The notes: generated by a model from the sequence alone, not told the origin. A DNA stretch of 56,000 bases from Actinacidiphila oryziradicis (GCF_005047355.1 NZ_SUMC01000056.1:1-56000), one strand, 5' to 3'; shown: positions 1 to 8,381, numbered from the stretch's first letter. Numbers and translations: made by a program.

Positions 1-212
1 CCTTGGCGGTCCGTGCCGACGATCTCAAGGAAGCCGTGCTTGGCCAGGTTCTGGACGACCGTGTAGAGCGAGCCCCACTTGACACCCATGTCCTGGTCCT
101 TGCCATGGGCCCGGATCAGAGAGGCGATCTCGTAGCGGTGCATCGGCCGCTGCATGACCGTGGCGAGCACCGACAGGGCCATCAGGTTGTCGACCTTGCG
201 CTTCGCGGCCAT
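1..212 (-). CDS. PadR-family transcriptional regulator (N-terminal part, runs off left edge)
   Basis: The minus strand from an ATG at 212 reads through the left edge for about 70 codons. The protein begins MAAKRKVDNLMALSVLATV and continues with RPMHRYEIA and VKWGSLYTVVQNLAKHGF, the winged-helix signature of PadR regulators (helix-turn-helix followed by the 'GSLY' beta wing). A strong Shine-Dalgarno (GGAAGGAGG) lies 9-10 nt before the ATG. The C-terminal dimerisation domain is outside the window. PadR proteins usually repress a neighbouring transporter or their own gene, and an inverted repeat 41 nt upstream (253-284) is a likely operator. Family is secure; the regulated function is unknown. 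Confidence 0.85.
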   Translation of the reverse strand, partial: MAAKRKVDNLMALSVLATVMQRPMHRYEIASLIRAHGKDQDMGVKWGSLYTVVQNLAKHGFLEIVGTDRQ

Positions 213-252
213 CGGCGGTCGCCTCCTTCCCGAGTCCGCAGTGCTGCCTCGG

Positions 253-284
253 TTACTCGCCAACAAATATACGTCGGCGAGTAA
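253..284. promoter_or_regulatory. Inverted repeat, probable PadR operator
   Basis: Perfect 9-bp arms TTACTCGCC (253-261) and GGCGAGTAA (276-284) flank an AT-rich 14-nt centre. The site sits just upstream of the padR start, where an autoregulatory operator would be expected. The centre is the only AT-rich stretch nearby and could also hold the -10 region. Function is inferred from position and symmetry. Confidence 0.6.
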
Positions 285-315
285 TCGAAGGCAACAGGTC
301 CGCGCTACCACGTCC

Positions 316-357
316 CGAGCCCCACTTGACGCCTATGTCCTGGTCCTTGCCACGGCC
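316..357 (-). repeat. Displaced copy of a padR coding fragment
   Basis: Bases 316-357 match 69-110, inside padR, at about 38 of 42 positions, in the same orientation. On the minus strand the copy still reads GKDQDIGVKWGS, against GKDQDMGVKWGS in padR. It lies upstream of the padR start and operator, so it is a remnant of a second padR-like gene or a small local duplication. Confidence 0.6.
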
Positions 358-380
358 GCCGCTATCTGGCGCAACACCAA

Positions 381-600
381 AACCGGCGCAGCCAGCAAAC
401 GATCTCTCCGCACCGACCGCACCACGGAGGACAAGGTGCGGACGGTCGGTGCGCACCGACCGCACCTCCGGAGGAATCGGGTGCGCACCGCACCTCGGTG
501 CAGACGGTGCGCTCCGGCCTGGTGCGTGAGGTGCGGTGCGCAGAGCCGGTCGGTGCGCCTCCTGGCGCACCGGATGTGGTGCGCCAGGAGGTGCGGTAGC
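381..600. repeat. GTGCG-rich palindrome cluster (non-coding)
   Basis: This 220-bp stretch is packed with GGTGCG/CGCACC motifs. It includes a perfect 20-bp palindrome at 443-462, a directly repeated 14-mer GCACCGACCGCACC at 410-423 and 453-466, and a hairpin at 552-571 (arms GGTGCGCC/GGCGCACC, loop TCCT) whose sequence recurs inverted at 578-595. Long frames exist on both strands but none resembles a protein and they result from the repeats. The arrangement resembles a multi-site protein-binding region (iteron, partition or transfer site); this is inference. Confidence 0.5.
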
Positions 601-695
601 CGGGCCGCGATACCGGCCCCCAGCGCCGACCCCGCACCGTCCTGGATTCCGGAGGCCGATCGACCGAAGGCGATTGCGGACGGTGACGATCCGCC

Positions 696-793
696 CCCCT
701 TGTCCAGGCTGTCCTCTCTTACCGACCCCTTGTCCGCTCCCGGCGCCGCCCCCTTGTCCGAGGTACGCCGCCGGAAAGGGCACCCCCTTGTCC
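696..793 (+). repeat. Four direct repeats of CCCCTTGTCC
   Basis: The 10-mer CCCCTTGTCC occurs at 696-705, 726-735, 750-759 and 784-793, with start spacings of 30, 24 and 34 bp and unrelated sequence between. Four exact copies in 98 bp are unlikely by chance even at this GC content. Spacers are too short and irregular for CRISPR. Binding sites for a regulator or replication/partition protein are possible. Confidence 0.55.
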
Positions 794-820
794 GGGACTC
801 CGTTCGGCCCGGGACCCTGC

Positions 821-864
821 GGGTGCCGAAAACCCCATCCATGGCCTGTGACGTGCAGGTTCTC
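821..864 (-). repeat. 44-bp sequence shared inverted with 10472-10515
   Basis: The reverse complement of 821-864 matches 10472-10515 at 41 of 44 positions. The right-hand copy runs directly into an IS1380-like transposase C-terminal remnant, so this 44-mer is probably part of that IS (an end or an internal piece) left here after excision or deletion. No transposase coding remains next to this copy. Confidence 0.55.
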
Positions 865-904
865 GCGAACGGCCGGTGATCGCCGGGCCAGCGTGTCAGG
901 CTGA

Positions 905-1996
905 TTGATCGTGCTGCTGCGACTGTCCTACCTCGCCGTGTCGGGTGTGTTCGCCTTCATACGGCTGCTGCCGGTAAGTGATGTGGACAAGGACATCGAG
1001 ATATTGACGCTGCGCCACCAGTTGGCCGTCTTGCAGCGGCAGATTGACAGGCCGCGCGTCACGCCGACGGACCGTGCGTTCCTTGCCGCGCTCCTCCATC
1101 GGCTCCCGAGGCCCAAGCTGCGGCAGCTGCACCTGATCGTCTCCCCGGAGACGATCCTGAGGTGGCACCGTGACCTCGTGCGCCGTCGCCACGCCGAGGC
1201 GTCTGGTCGCAAGAAACGGCCGGGCAGACCGCCAACCCGGCGCAGCATCCAGGCTCTCGTCCTTCGCCTGGCACGCGAGAACAGTTCCTGGGGTTATCGG
1301 CGCATCCACGGCGAACTCGCTGCCCTCGGCATCAAGGTCGCACCCTCCACGGTCTGGGAGATCCTGAAGCAGCACGGAATCGAGCCGGCGCCCGAACGCG
1401 ACCGTCAGACCTGGGCCGCGTTCCTGCGCGGCCAGGCCCACGCGATCCTGGCCTGTGACTTCTTTACCGTCACCACCCTGAACGGCGTGACTCTTTATGT
1501 CTTCGCCGTCATCGAGCACGCCAGCAGCCGCATCCGCATTCTCGGTGCTACCGCCCACCCCACCGCGGACTGGGTCACCCAGGCCGCCCGGAACGTGGTC
1601 ATGGACATCCAGGACGCCGGCGCCACAGTCACGAACCTGATCAGGGACCGCGACAGCAAGTTCACCCGGGCGTTCGATGCAGTCTTCGAGGGCGGGGGTA
1701 TCGAGATCGTCACCACCGGTGTGCGCGTCCCCCGCATGAATTCGATCATGGAACGCCTGGTGCAGACCTGCAGACATGAACTCCTCGACCGTACCCTGAT
1801 CTGGAACCTGCCCCATCTGCTCCACGCGCTCGGCGAGTTCGAGTCGTTCTACAACCAGCACCGGCCTCACCGCACCCTGCACAGCGCGGCACCCCTGCGG
1901 CCGGTTCCCGAACCGATCACCGAACCAGACCGACTCGATGTCCATCGACACGACCTACTCGACGGCACCCTGCACGAGTACGCACATGCCGCCTGA
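905..1996 (+). CDS. Integrase-core (DDE) transposase, IS3/IS481-like
   Basis: A 363-aa protein with an N-terminal helical/HTH part (LRHQLAVLQRQ; a basic GRKKRPGRPP stretch around residue 100) and a C-terminal rve integrase core. Putative catalytic residues are Asp in ILACDFF, Asp in RDRDSKF and Glu in NSIMERL; the tail FYNQHRPHRTL is typical of IS3/IS481 relatives. The reading frame is complete. The start is TTG at 905, or GTG at 911, which cannot be separated because no clear ribosome site is visible. It probably catalyses cut-and-paste or copy-out transposition of its own IS. Terminal repeats were not confidently identified. Confidence 0.85.
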   Translation: MIVLLRLSYLAVSGVFAFIRLLPVSDVDKDIEILTLRHQLAVLQRQIDRPRVTPTDRAFLAALLHRLPRPKLRQLHLIVSPETILRWHRDLVRRRHAEASGRKKRPGRPPTRRSIQALVLRLARENSSWGYRRIHGELAALGIKVAPSTVWEILKQHGIEPAPERDRQTWAAFLRGQAHAILACDFFTVTTLNGVTLYVFAVIEHASSRIRILGATAHPTADWVTQAARNVVMDIQDAGATVTNLIRDRDSKFTRAFDAVFEGGGIEIVTTGVRVPRMNSIMERLVQTCRHELLDRTLIWNLPHLLHALGEFESFYNQHRPHRTLHSAAPLRPVPEPITEPDRLDVHRHDLLDGTLHEYAHAA

Positions 1997-2086
1997 GCTG
2001 CGCGGACGTAATAATCGGCACCCGCACCGTTTGGCCACCAAGATGCTGGGCCAATGGGTCAAGGGGGCGCTCGGCGCTCCAGCCCG

Positions 2087-3046
2087 CTATCGAGCCCGGA
2101 GCAGGTCGAGGCCGAGGGGGGTACAGGCGTGCCAGACGACCTTTCCCTCGCGTCGCGTCGTGATCAGTCGGGCGTTGCGAAGAGCCGTGGCGTGTTCCGA
2201 GGCGGAGGATCGGCTGACGCCGAGCGCGCGGGCGATGTCGGTCGTGGTGTGAGCGCGGGTGAGCAGGCGCAGCGCCGCGGCCCGGGTGCGGCCCAGCAGC
2301 GTGGCGAGCGGATCGGCGTCGGCGGGCGCGTCCAGCAGTGGCAGCGGGGTGATGGCCGAGTAGATCAGGAGGGTGGGGCCGTCGGCGGTCGGGGCGACCA
2401 GCGGGGTACCGGCCCAGATCATCGACGGCAGCAGCAGGAGCCCGCGGCCGTTGAGGATGAACTCTCGGGTATCCGCGGCGTCCAGCTCCAGCGTCGTCCC
2501 GCGCCAGCGTCCCCGCGGCGTGAGACCGGCCAACGTCACCTGAATGCCAAGATCAGCCACCATCCTGGTACGCCAGGCGTGTTCGGCGTCGAATCCGGAC
2601 CGGATTCGGGCCCAGGCCGGTTCCACGAGGCACGCGTGCGCGGCGCCCAGCGCGTCCCCCAGAACGCGCCACGCGGCGTGCTCCTGCTTGGCCAGCTGAC
2701 GCATCCACAGGGTCGGCGGGAGGCCCGTGATGGTGCACGCGCGTTCGAGCTCCGAGCACACAAAGCTGGATGGCGCCGACATGACGAGATCGAGGCCGTC
2801 CTCCAGCCCCCGGCTCATAGGGTCGAGGAACAGCGGGCCCTTACCGGAGGGCGGAATCAGCTCCAGCAGCGGCCGCGCGCTGCCCGGGAGGGCATGCTGC
2901 AGCCGTTGTTGCCAGCTGCCGAATACCGCGGGCGCGTCGCAGCGCTGCAACATCGCCACGGCCAACCCAAGTTCCATCAACGGCGCCGGATGGCCAGCGA
3001 ACGTCACCTGCAGCAGATCCTCCGCCGTGAACCGCAGCCGTAGCAA
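2087..3046 (-). CDS. ArsR-like winged-helix regulator with N-terminal domain
   Basis: About 319 aa. The N-terminus (LRLRFTAEDLLQVTF...) is a domain common in large actinobacterial ArsR-like regulators. The C-terminal 70 residues form a winged helix (TTDIARALGVSRSSASEHATALRNARLI, recognition helix SRSSASEHA). A TTG at 3046 matches the usual family start LLRLRFT; the frame runs open to 3214, but that part looks non-coding. A purine-rich GGGGGAAGG precedes the TTG closely. The gene is divergent from the secreted-protein gene at 3153, with about 105 bp between starts, so it may regulate it. No metal-binding cysteine box is visible, so it is not a classical metal sensor. Confidence 0.75.
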   Translation of the reverse strand: MLRLRFTAEDLLQVTFAGHPAPLMELGLAVAMLQRCDAPAVFGSWQQRLQHALPGSARPLLELIPPSGKGPLFLDPMSRGLEDGLDLVMSAPSSFVCSELERACTITGLPPTLWMRQLAKQEHAAWRVLGDALGAAHACLVEPAWARIRSGFDAEHAWRTRMVADLGIQVTLAGLTPRGRWRGTTLELDAADTREFILNGRGLLLLPSMIWAGTPLVAPTADGPTLLIYSAITPLPLLDAPADADPLATLLGRTRAAALRLLTRAHTTTDIARALGVSRSSASEHATALRNARLITTRREGKVVWHACTPLGLDLLRAR

Positions 3047-3152
3047 TGCCTTCCCCCGTTCACCTCGCGCGTTGGATTCGGCCAGGACCGAAACCATTGC
3101 GATTGTCGGCCGCGCATCCCACGCTGTGAAGCCAGTCGTCGAGGGAGATCGC

Positions 3153-3686
3153 ATGAAGCGCAGTGTCCGGGCCACAGGGGTGGCCGCAGCGGCAGGAATC
3201 CTCGCCCTGTGCACGGCGGGCGCGCCCGCTCAGGCCACCACACAAAGCGGCGAGCCGGTGGTGACGCATCCGGTCGAGCAATCGTTCAACTACACGGCGG
3301 GCGAGGTATGCGCCTTCCCGGCCCACGTGGACTTCCCGGTGAGCGACCTGACGTTGAGAACATGGGCCGACTCGAGCGGCAAGCCCGTATTCTCCATCGA
3401 GAGTGGCCCGTTGGTGATGGGCGTAACGAACCTGGCCAACGGCAAAACCGTACAGCGCGACATCTCCGGCACCGGGACCCTCACCTACCCCGACCCGAAC
3501 TCCTTCATCTTGAGCGGCGACAACTGGAGCGCCGGATTCCACACAACCGACCGCCCAATGCACAACCACTGGATCGTCGCGTACGGCTACATGTCGGTCA
3601 AGGTCACCACGGTGAACGGCCAAACATCAAGGACGCTGCTGGCCCTGCACGGCCCGTACGAGGACCTCTGCGAAACCCTGGCATGA
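3153..3686 (+). CDS. Secreted protein of unknown function
   Basis: 177 aa starting at ATG 3153, after a good ribosome site (GAGGGAG). The N-terminus is a classical Sec signal peptide: basic MKRSVR, a hydrophobic alanine-rich core, and a probable cleavage after APAQA near residue 29. The mature part contains two well-spaced cysteines (VCAFP near the N-terminus and DLCETLA at the C-terminus) that may form a disulfide, and is rich in beta-type sequence. No catalytic motif was recognised. Such short exported proteins are common in Streptomyces. It is divergent from the ArsR-like regulator, suggesting joint control. Confidence 0.7.
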   Translation: MKRSVRATGVAAAAGILALCTAGAPAQATTQSGEPVVTHPVEQSFNYTAGEVCAFPAHVDFPVSDLTLRTWADSSGKPVFSIESGPLVMGVTNLANGKTVQRDISGTGTLTYPDPNSFILSGDNWSAGFHTTDRPMHNHWIVAYGYMSVKVTTVNGQTSRTLLALHGPYEDLCETLA

Positions 3687-3836
3687 CCCCGTGGCGGCAA
3701 TCTCAACGGCACCGGGACGGCGCCTTCGCGTTGATGAGAACCATGATCCTGGGTTCCGCAGCTGGGGTGCCGCTCTAGATGATCAATTCCAAGGGGTGCC
3801 TGCGGAGACGAGAACGAGGGCGTCCATGATCGTTTT

Positions 3837-4751
3837 GTGACGAACAACCTGGACACCCTCGCGACAGCACTTTATGCCACAACCGACGATCTGCTGAAGC
3901 AGCGTCCGGACCTGGCGCCGTGGCGGCCGGCCGTGGGGATCGCGCCGCAGCTCACCGACGCCGAGCTGGTCACCCTTGCGATGATGCAGGCCATGCTCGG
4001 TTTCACCTCCGAGGCCAGATGGCTCCGGCACGCCCGGGCCCACCTGCGGCATCTCTTCCCGTACCTGCCGCAGCAACCCGGCTACAACAAGCGGCTACGC
4101 AAGGCCGCCGAGCTGCTTCGCCGGGTCACCCGGATCCTGGCCACCAGCACCTCGGTGTGGAGCGACGACGTGTGGATCGTGGACTCCACACCCGTGGAAT
4201 GCGGCCGCTCGCGGGAGACCGTGAAACGCTCCGACCTTGCCGGATGGGCCCAGTACGGCTACTGCGCCAGCCACAGCCGCTTCTTCTGGGGCCTGCGGCT
4301 GCACCTGGTGTGCACCCTCCAGGGCCTGCCCGTCGCCTTCGCCCTGACCAGAGCCAAAGCCGACGAACGCGAGACCCTGCTGGACCTGCTCGCGGCCGAC
4401 CCCCACCTCCTCGCCGCCCGACCCGGCCAGACACTGATCGGCGACAAGAACTACTTCGGCCGCGCTTTCGAACAGGAACTCGCCCAGCAGGGCATCCAGT
4501 TGCTACGGCCGACCCGCAAGGGCGAACGGCAGCGGCCCGGCGGATCCCTGTTCAAGCCATTGCGGCAGGTCATCGAGTCGGTCAACGAAACCATCAAGGG
4601 ACAGCTCGACCTAGAACAGCACCGCGGGCGCACACCCCGCGGTGTCATCACCCGCGTCATGCAGCGAATACTCGCGCTGACCGCCGCGATCTGGCACAAC
4701 GACCACATCAGACAAGACACCCTCCGCTCACTCACCTCGTACGATTCCTAA
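3837..4751 (+). CDS. IS982-family transposase
   Basis: 304 aa from GTG 3837 to TAA 4751. Family-typical segments are LSDAEL-like QLTDAELVTLAMMQ, GFTSEARWLRH, and FPYLPQQPGYNKRLR, all hallmarks of actinobacterial IS982 transposases. The DDE catalytic core begins with WIVDSTPVEC (first Asp), then GDKNYFG (second Asp) and a C-terminal Glu in VIESVNETIKGQ. The gene is full length and appears intact. It is followed after 8 bp by the convergent end of an IS110 transposase, so two insertion sequences abut. The IS ends were not resolved by eye. Confidence 0.9.
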   Translation: MTNNLDTLATALYATTDDLLKQRPDLAPWRPAVGIAPQLTDAELVTLAMMQAMLGFTSEARWLRHARAHLRHLFPYLPQQPGYNKRLRKAAELLRRVTRILATSTSVWSDDVWIVDSTPVECGRSRETVKRSDLAGWAQYGYCASHSRFFWGLRLHLVCTLQGLPVAFALTRAKADERETLLDLLAADPHLLAARPGQTLIGDKNYFGRAFEQELAQQGIQLLRPTRKGERQRPGGSLFKPLRQVIESVNETIKGQLDLEQHRGRTPRGVITRVMQRILALTAAIWHNDHIRQDTLRSLTSYDS

Positions 4752-4759
4752 TCTTTTTG

Positions 4760-5950
4760 TCAAGCGGCGTTCGTGACGGAGACTGCAGGGTCATAGCACC
4801 GTCCGTCACGGATCAGGGCCCACAGGACGTTCACTCGTCGCCGGGCCAGGGCGAGCACTGCCTGGGTGTGCCGCTTGCCCTCGGCGCGCTTGCGTTCATA
4901 GAAGCGGCGGGAGACGTCGCAGGTGCGGATGCTGATGAGTGCCGAGGTGTAGAAGACGCGTTGCAGTCCGCGGTGATAGCGGCGGGGCCGGTGCAGATTG
5001 CCGCTGAGACGGCCGGAATCGCGAGGCACGGGGGCGACCCCGGCGAGGCTGGCCAGCCGGTCCGGGGTGCCGAAGCGGCTGAGGTCGCCGGCGGTGACGG
5101 CCAGGAACTCCGCGCCGAGCAGTGGGCCGATGCCGGGCATGCTGCCGAGCACCTCGGCGAGGTCGTGGGCACGGAACCGGGCCTCGATGAGCTTGTCGAT
5201 CTCGGCGATCTCCTCGCTCAGATCCAGTACCTCCTTCGCCAGGGTGTGGACCACGTGCGCGGTGACCTTCTCCCCGGGGAGTGCGGTGTGCTGACGCTCC
5301 GCCGCATCCAGCGCGGCTGCGGCCAGGGCTTCGGAGCCGCGGACCTTGCGGTTGCGCAGCCAGGTCTCCAGCCGCTTGCGGCCGGTCCGGCGCAGGGCGG
5401 CCGGGGTCTGGTACCCGGTGAGCAGGATCAGCGGGCCGAGATTCCCCAGGTCCAGTGCCCGCTCCAACGCTGGGAAAATGCTGGAGAGTTGGCCGCGCAG
5501 ACGGTTGATCTTCCGGGTGCGGTCCGCGACGAGGTCGGCCCGGCGATTGGTGAGGACCCGCAACTCGACGACCTGCTCGTCCTGTGGCCGCAGGGTGGTC
5601 AGGTCGCGGCGCATCCGGGCCTGGTCGGCGATGACGGTGGCGTCCTTGGCGTCGGTCTTGCCGGTGCCCCGGTAGCCGGCGGAGGCCCGGTTGACCGCGA
5701 GGCCGGGTATGTATATGAGCTGCTGGCCGTGGTTGAGCAGGACGTTGACCCACAGGGCGCCCATACCGTCGGCGACGTCGACCGCCCAAACGACGTCCTC
5801 GTCGAGGGCCAGGACGTCGGCGAGCAGATCCAGCAGCTCCGGCTCATCATTGAGCACCCGCCGGGACAGCAGCCGCCGGCCTTCGCTGTCCAGCACCACG
5901 CAGTGGTGGTGAGTCTTGCCGATGTCCGTCCCTGCCCAGATCAAGGCCAC
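4760..5950 (-). CDS. IS110-family transposase (DEDD type), intact
   Basis: About 396 aa. GTG 5950 is preferred as the start because GGAGGA lies 5 nt upstream; the frame stays open to a TTG at 5989. The N-terminal RuvC-like DEDD domain has WAGTDIGKT (first Asp), VWAVDVADG and KTDAKDATVIADQ (last Asp residues). The C-terminal Transposase_20 domain has MPGIGPLLGAEFLA and GVAPVPRDSG, carrying the conserved Ser region. IS110 recombinases are guided by a bridge RNA encoded in the non-coding end next to the gene; here that end would be 5951-6140. It is divergent from a second, damaged IS110 copy at 6272. Confidence 0.9.
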   Translation of the reverse strand: MALIWAGTDIGKTHHHCVVLDSEGRRLLSRRVLNDEPELLDLLADVLALDEDVVWAVDVADGMGALWVNVLLNHGQQLIYIPGLAVNRASAGYRGTGKTDAKDATVIADQARMRRDLTTLRPQDEQVVELRVLTNRRADLVADRTRKINRLRGQLSSIFPALERALDLGNLGPLILLTGYQTPAALRRTGRKRLETWLRNRKVRGSEALAAAALDAAERQHTALPGEKVTAHVVHTLAKEVLDLSEEIAEIDKLIEARFRAHDLAEVLGSMPGIGPLLGAEFLAVTAGDLSRFGTPDRLASLAGVAPVPRDSGRLSGNLHRPRRYHRGLQRVFYTSALISIRTCDVSRRFYERKRAEGKRHTQAVLALARRRVNVLWALIRDGRCYDPAVSVTNAA

Positions 5951-6140
5951 GGTTTCCTCCGGTCGTTCGATGTGCTTGCGTACCGACAACGACCGCGCCG
6001 ACGTGGTCCTACTCAGCGATGCACCCGCAGGGGCCCGCAGCTCCTAATGAGTGGCCGGGTCGTTGTGAGACACCGGGCGGCCAGGTCAGGTGAACCATCG
6101 AGGGCAACCCTATGAGAGCCATACCCGGTGTCTCTGGGTC
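5951..6140 (-). ncRNA. Candidate bridge RNA region of the intact IS110 element
   Basis: IS110-group elements transcribe a structured guide RNA from the left non-coding end, upstream of the transposase. The 190 bp upstream of the intact transposase contain no gene but do contain a perfect 11-bp inverted repeat, GAGACACCGGG at 6067-6077 and CCCGGTGTCTC at 6124-6134, separated by 46 nt. This could form the stem of a guide loop. The exact RNA ends and target/donor loops cannot be set by eye, and the structure could belong to the neighbouring copy instead. Confidence 0.35.
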
Positions 6141-6271
6141 TCTGGACCTTACGACTGGCCCGTCCGACCCACGCAACAAGGTAGGACTCTATGAGGGCCG
6201 GGCCCCCTTCCCTGCTCAGCCCGGCGATACCTATCGTCCGGTTATGTACGAGCTCACGAAGGAGGCCCTCA
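6141..6271 (+). ncRNA. Left-end non-coding region of the second IS110 (possible bridge RNA remnant)
   Basis: This gene-free 130 bp precedes the damaged IS110 transposase at 6272, in the position where an IS110 left end and bridge RNA lie. The motif CTATGAGxGCC appears at about 6110 and again at 6189, possibly marking element ends or donor sequence. Because the transposase is inactivated, any RNA made here would need a helper. Assignment rests on position only. Confidence 0.25.
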
Positions 6272-7027
6272 ATGTCCGTCTACGTCGGAATCGACGTCCA
6301 CCGCAAGCGCAGGTCGCCGTGGTCGAGGAGGGCCGACCTCCTGCCGGAGGCCTGGATCGCCCCGCTGCAGATCCGCCAGCAGCGGGCCCTGCTGCGCCAC
6401 CGGTGCCAGCTGGTCCGCCTGCGCACCCTGCTGCGCAACCGCGTCCACGCCGTCCTGGCCGACCACGGCTGCGACCGCCCCGGCAGCTATTTCACCGCCC
6501 CCGGCCGCGTGTGGCTCGACGGTTTGGACCTGCCCGGCGCCTCACGCCGCGTGGTCGTCGACCTCCTGAGCCTCACCGACGCCCTCAAAGAGCCCATCGA
6601 CGCTCTGGACAAGCAGCTGCTCGCGCACGCGCGCGGTGATCCGCGGGTCAAGGTCCTCACCCAGCTGCCCGGCGTGGGTACGCTCACCGCCCTGATCATC
6701 GCGGCCGAGGTCGGCGACGTCACCCGTTTCCCCTCCGCCCGCAAGCTCGCCGCCTGGGCGGGGCTCACCCCCACCGTCCGCGGCTCGGACCTCACCGTCC
6801 GGCACGGCCACATCTCCAAGCAGGGCTCGCCCTGGCTGCGGTGGATCTTGTGCGAGGCGGCCCAGACCGCGAAACGCTCACCGGAATTCGCCCCCGCCTA
6901 CCAGCGCCTCGCCCACCGTCGCGGCAAGAAGATCGCCACCACCGCCATTGCCCGCCGCCTGCTCACCCGCGCCTACCACCTCCTGCGCACAGTCCAGGCC
7001 CCACACGACCGGCAGGGGACCCGATGA
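6272..7027 (+). pseudogene. IS110-family transposase with deleted catalytic domain
   Basis: ATG 6272, with AGGAGG just upstream, opens 251 codons. The start MSVYVGIDVHRKR holds the first Asp of the DEDD domain. Within about 20 codons the sequence jumps to ADLLPEAWIAPLQIRQQRALLRHR, which in intact relatives lies roughly 80-90 residues further on. A short out-of-frame piece reading QVAVVEE at about 6310-6330 shows that a small indel accompanied the deletion. The C-terminal Transposase_20 domain (LPGVGTLTALIIAAEVGD, AAWAGLTPTVRGSD) is complete. Loss of the remaining DEDD acidic residues should make the product inactive. Confidence 0.8.
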
Positions 7028-7412
7028 CAGCAGCCGGCCACCACCGCCAAGGGCGGCCCCAGACTCCGGGTGAGCTCGCATCACTGCATGAGACGGCCTC
7101 ACGGCCGCGCTCGATGACCTGACTGAGCAGCCCGGATCCCCGAACCACGGTCATGGCGCCGGCCTTCGCGGCCAGACGCCGAATGGGTGCATGTGAGCCC
7201 ACTCCGCCGACCAGAACGCATCGGGGACGTCAACGACCGCACCCCTGACCATCCGTGACGCTTCCTCGCAGACGATTGTCGGCTGCCGCTCCTCGGCCTC
7301 CAGCTCGTTGGGTGCGTTTCTCCTGAGGTGACGGACGTGTCTGTTGGTGTCGCTGGTTCGTTTCTGTAGCGGATTGCTTGTGCTGCTCGGAGAGGTGGGC
7401 CGGTGGGCTGCG
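7028..7412. other. Gene-free stretch between the IS110 remnant and the reductase remnant
   Basis: The first part should include the right end of the damaged IS110. On the minus strand, about 7310-7160 reads for some 50 codons with good codon bias (ELEAEERQPTIVCEEASRM) before a stop, suggesting a fragment of an unidentified gene. Nothing else is supportable. Confidence 0.3.
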
Positions 7413-7991
7413 GGTCACATCGACCTGTACCAGATCCACCGCAACGACCATTCGACCCCGCTCGAGGAGACCCTCGAGGCACTCCACGACCTGGTCAAGG
7501 CCGGCAATGTCCGCTACCTCGGCGCCTCGTCGACGCCGGCCTGGGAGTTCGCGAAAGCGCTGCACCTCCAACGCGAACACGGCTGGGCCCGCTTCGTATC
7601 GATGCAGGACCACTACAACCTGCTCGCCCGCGAGGAGGAGCGCGAGATGATCCCGCTGTGTCTCGACGAGGGCGTCGGCACGATCGTCTGGAGCCCGCTA
7701 GCCCGGGGGCGCCTCGCCCGCGCGTGGACAGACGCGAAATCGACCGCGCGAAGCAGCAACGACGGGTTCGCCGACATGCTGTACACGCCGCTGACCGAAG
7801 CATCCGACCACGACATCATCGACGCCGTCGGACACATCGCGGACGCTCGGGGCGTCGGGCGCGCACAAGTCGCCCTCGCCTGGCTGCACAGCAAGCCGGT
7901 CGTCACCGCCCCCCTCGTCGGGGCGAGCACGACGCAGCAGATCGACGACGCGGTCGCCTCGCTCGCGATCAGGCTGAGTGCCTGTTTCTGA
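7413..7991 (+). pseudogene. Aldo/keto reductase remnant
   Basis: The segment begins abruptly at HIDLYQIHRND, the strand containing the AKR catalytic His, and continues through NVRYLGAS, VSMQDHYNLLAREEEREM, IVWSPLARGRL and an NADPH-binding end, VGASTTQQIDDAVASLAI. The first ~110 residues, with the catalytic Asp, Tyr and Lys, are missing, and the last ~30 residues are replaced by RLSACF and a stop. It therefore lacks the active site. The upstream start codons in frame belong to unrelated sequence. It is debris of an NADPH-dependent oxidoreductase, cut at both ends. Confidence 0.8.
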
Positions 7992-8381
7992 GCCAGTCAT
8001 GTCAAGTCGCGGCGCCGGACAACGCATCGGCAGGGCATTTGTTGCGGCAACCTCCCGTCACCCGAATGGCCTACGCGCCGCCGTAGGGGTGCCCGGCAGC
8101 ACTTCCTTGCGCTGCGGGGCCCCGAGGTGGAGCGAGCACGCCGCTGTCCGGCGTGCGCCGTACTCCGTTCGGCCCCAAGCTGAGCTGAGCCGGTTGGCTG
8201 CGCAAGGAGGCAGCTATAGCTGGTGGGCGCGGTGTACCTGGTCGCGATTGGCACATCCCTGTGAACGGCCAGCCGCGGCGAGATCGAAAGCAAGATCTGA
8301 ACGGCAGACGTCATGCAAGGGCGCGGCGCGGCGCAGTCGGGGCCGTGGAGCGCGATCACCTGGCCCCCTCAGGAGGCGACC
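7992..8381. other. Gene-free stretch
   Basis: Nearly 390 bp downstream of the reductase remnant. Reading frames on both strands are short or lack protein-like composition. The last part carries the AGGAGG ribosome site at 8371-8376 for the small membrane protein gene. No repeats or clear hairpins were noticed. Confidence 0.4.

Noticed and set aside
696..793. CRISPR array
   Set aside because: The repeats are only 10 bp, spacers are 14-24 bp and irregular, and no cas genes are nearby.
253..904. Protein-coding genes in the repeat-rich patch
   Set aside because: Open frames on both strands consist of repeat-encoded residues (for example DKG units) and have no start signals or homology.
3760..4765. 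Exact ends of the IS982 element
   Set aside because: No convincing terminal inverted repeats could be matched by eye on the two sides, so no boundaries are claimed.
3920..6115. Very long plus-strand frame across IS982 and IS110
   Set aside because: Frame-shifted and antisense reading of two recognisable transposases; proline/arginine-rich with no domain.
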